Shown here: piece after piece, positions 5,096 through 5,913 of the stretch | Layout of the letters: every line of letters starts with the position of its first letter | How positions within the stretch are numbered: position 1 is the first letter of the stretch | DNA from: JAVBMO01 sp031552355 | GTDB lineage: Bacteria; Bacteroidota; Bacteroidia; Bacteroidales; P3 | Length of the DNA: 5,913 bases | Assembly: GCA_031552355.1 (NCBI GenBank) | Contig: JAVBMO010000171.1 | Coordinates: forward strand, 1-5,913 | Direction of reading: 5' to 3' | Notes under the pieces: model-generated | Database searches by the model: none | What the model was told of the DNA's origin: nothing | What the model saw: only the letters and a program-made list of their open reading frames with translations | Position numbers and translations under genes: made by a program

Positions 5096-5512
5096 TTATT
5101 TATGAATTCTATTAAGCACTATTCTAATCATAGCTAATTGAATAAAAGCAACACTACATTCATTGACTACTTCATAATTTTTAGCGAGTCTTCTATTGAA
5201 ATTGAACCAACCAAAGGTAAAGGTTCTTTCAACCACCCATCTTTTTGGTATTACAGAAAAAACAGATGTTCCACTAACCTTTGCTACAATTTCTAATGTC
5301 CACCCCAATGCTAATAACGTCCATTCTACTAAAACACCTCTATACCCACCATCAGCCAACACTTTTTTCAATAAAGGATATTTATACTGTAATTCTTTGA
5401 GAACCAATTTTGCCCCGTCTCTGTCTTGAATATTGGCATTATGTACAACAATAGCTAGTATAAAACCCATTGTATCTGTTATTACATGCCGCTTTCTACC
5501 TGTAATTTTTTT
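5096..5512 (-). pseudogene. IS5-family transposase, C-terminal part (orfB frame)
   Basis: In this frame the protein reads KKITGRKRHVITDT from the A7 run (5512-5506) and then MGFILAIVVHNANIQDRDGA (the first ATG is 5468-5470), ending NRIHK at 5098-5096. It carries the second and third acids of the DDE triad: Asp in LADGGYRG (residue 40 counted from that ATG) and Glu in PKRWVVERTF (residue 81), followed by the usual NRRLAKNYE. These are standard IS5-family C-terminal motifs. The part fits onto the upstream frame through a -1 shift at the A7 run, with no residues missing at the join. It cannot function alone, because the first catalytic Asp and the DNA-binding region are in the other frame. The split is either a simple one-base loss or a programmed frameshift. 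Confidence 0.8.
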
Positions 5513-5772
5513 GCTGCATCGTATCCTTTATCTTTAGTTATGCAAGAAGATTTTACACTTTGACTATCTAAAAGTCCTATACTTGGACTGCCTGCTTGCT
5601 GTCGACAATAACCACGCAATGAATCATGTATTTCCTCTATTAAACCTTCGCCTGTCCAACAATGAAAATAATAATAAACCAATTTCCAATTAGGATAATT
5701 ATAGGGCAACATGCGCCATTGAATTCCGGTTTTTGTTATATAGAGTAAAGCATTTATTATTTCTCGTAAAGA
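5482..5772 (-). pseudogene. IS5-family transposase, N-terminal/middle part (orfA frame), 5' truncated
   Basis: The readable frame enters at 5772 with SLREIINALLYITKTGIQWR, continues through MLPYNYPNWKLVYYYFHCW (ATG at 5710-5712), and holds the first catalytic Asp in LLDSQSVKSS. It then reaches DKGYDAAKK and leaves the family sequence at the A7 run, ending LQVESGM and TAA at 5484-5482. The block from SLREIINA to WRMLP and YYYF is the normal IS5-family N-terminal domain, so the ATG at 5712 is an internal methionine, not the true start. Some 30-50 N-terminal residues are missing because an ISAs1-type end begins at 5774. The gene is thus broken twice: at its 5' end by insertion, and at the A7 run by a frame change that may be programmed. 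Confidence 0.8.
5506..5512 (-). promoter_or_regulatory. A7 slippery run, candidate -1 frameshift site joining the two transposase frames
   Basis: On the minus strand the run reads A AAA AAA in the orfA phase (GCA AAA AAA TTA), the X XXY YYZ form for -1 ribosomal slippage. Slipping back one base gives AAA AAA ATT ACA GGT, which restores KKITGRKRH exactly. AAGGA lies 11 bases upstream (5524-5528 on the plus strand), a spacing similar to the stimulatory Shine-Dalgarno of dnaX. The orfA stop follows within eight codons. I see no convincing downstream hairpin. Loss of one A from an A8 run explains the data equally well. Confidence 0.4.
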
Positions 5773-5773
5773 A

Positions 5774-5913
5774 TCAAGGCAAACGCACGAAATTTATGTG
5801 ACCAACTTTTTCAAGTAGTCAATATCGTATGCGGCTTTTAGTCTTCGTTTCTTAATGCTTAACTTATTATCCTGTTCCTTTATTATTTGCAGAGCCAATT
5901 TCCTCAGGGTTGA
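5774..5913 (-). mobile_element. ISAs1-family insertion sequence, 3' end (continues past the right edge)
   Basis: The terminus reads CAAGGCAAACGCACGAAA from 5774, close to the CAGGGCAAACGCA-type ends that I recall for ISAs1/H-repeat elements, and lies 20 bases outside the transposase stop. It starts precisely where IS5 homology stops. ISAs1 elements usually duplicate 8-10 bases, so CGTAAAGAAT (5764-5773) or its last 8 bases should recur at the far end outside the window. Confidence 0.7.
5794..5913 (-). CDS. ISAs1-family transposase, C-terminal end (partial)
   Basis: Thirty-nine codons are visible from the right edge to TAA (5796-5794): STLRKLALQIIK, then EQDNKLSIKKRRLKAA and YDIDYLKKLVT. The pattern (L-R-x-L-A-L-x-[IL]-[IL]-K, then a basic S-[IL]-K-x-[KR]-R-x-x-A segment, then an aromatic-rich YxxxYL end) is the usual C-terminus of ISAs1/H-repeat-associated transposases. 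It comes after the catalytic core, so nothing can be said about activity. The frame is intact in the window, and the terminus at 5774 looks well preserved, so this may be the youngest insertion in the cluster. A short fragment limits certainty of the family. Confidence 0.7.
   Translation of the reverse strand, partial: STLRKLALQIIKEQDNKLSIKKRRLKAAYDIDYLKKLVT

Larger units (their letters stand above)
5081..5773 (-). mobile_element. IS5-family insertion sequence, interrupted by an ISAs1-family element
   Basis: The left terminus starts with GAGGTTGTCTAAATTTTA (5081-5098), a typical IS5-family end, and the transposase stop lies inside it. Transposase homology continues to about codon SLREII and is lost at 5773/5774, exactly where an ISAs1-type terminus begins. 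The N-terminal part and right terminus should therefore lie beyond the ISAs1 element, outside the window. The bases TTAA at the left junction fit the short TA or TNA targets of the IS5 group, but the partner duplication is not visible. Confidence 0.8.

Noticed and set aside
4969..5115. A 48-codon plus-strand frame with GAGGA upstream, spanning the MITE-like element and the IS5 end.
   Set aside because: It crosses the boundary between two unrelated mobile elements and includes a hairpin and a terminal repeat, so it is not a coherent gene.

Overview
The window looks like chromosomal DNA from a Bacteroidota bacterium. The evidence is an AT-rich base composition, a receiver-less sigma-54 activator and an AroA that both resemble the Bacteroidales/Flavobacteriia versions as I know them, mostly weak or absent Shine-Dalgarno sites, and perfect TAnnTTTG (Bacteroidota -7) boxes upstream of two genes. 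All identifications rest on reading motifs in the sequence; no database search was run.

Left part (1-2798, + strand). The last codons of an unidentified gene end at 82 with a weak hairpin over the stop. An AT-rich gap with a -7-like box leads into a sigma-54-dependent activator (307-1557). The activator overlaps aroA (1554-2798, 5-enolpyruvylshikimate-3-phosphate synthase) by four bases, so the two are probably one translationally coupled unit.

Middle part (2793-4495, - strand). A TraB/GumN-family protein without a signal peptide precedes, by 17 bases, a secreted probable outer-membrane beta-barrel protein. They probably form a two-gene operon that converges on aroA, with the two stop codons overlapping inside 6 bp.

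Right part (about 4600-5913). This is a stack of decayed and nested mobile DNA: (i) the 3' end of an IS982-family element with its terminal repeat and the last 66 codons of the transposase; (ii) directly abutting it, a 204-bp MITE-like element bounded by the same 18-bp terminal repeats in inverted orientation and carrying two small hairpins; (iii) directly abutting that, an IS5-family element whose transposase is split at an A7 run; (iv) an ISAs1-family element that entered the IS5 transposase gene and runs off the right edge. The order of events can be partly read from these junctions.

I see no convincing new defence, secretion or biosynthetic system. The points most worth a second look are the IS982-derived MITE with internal hairpins, the A7 frameshift site in the IS5 transposase, the altered GAFTGA loop in the sigma-54 activator, and the uncharacterised TraB-like/outer-membrane protein pair.
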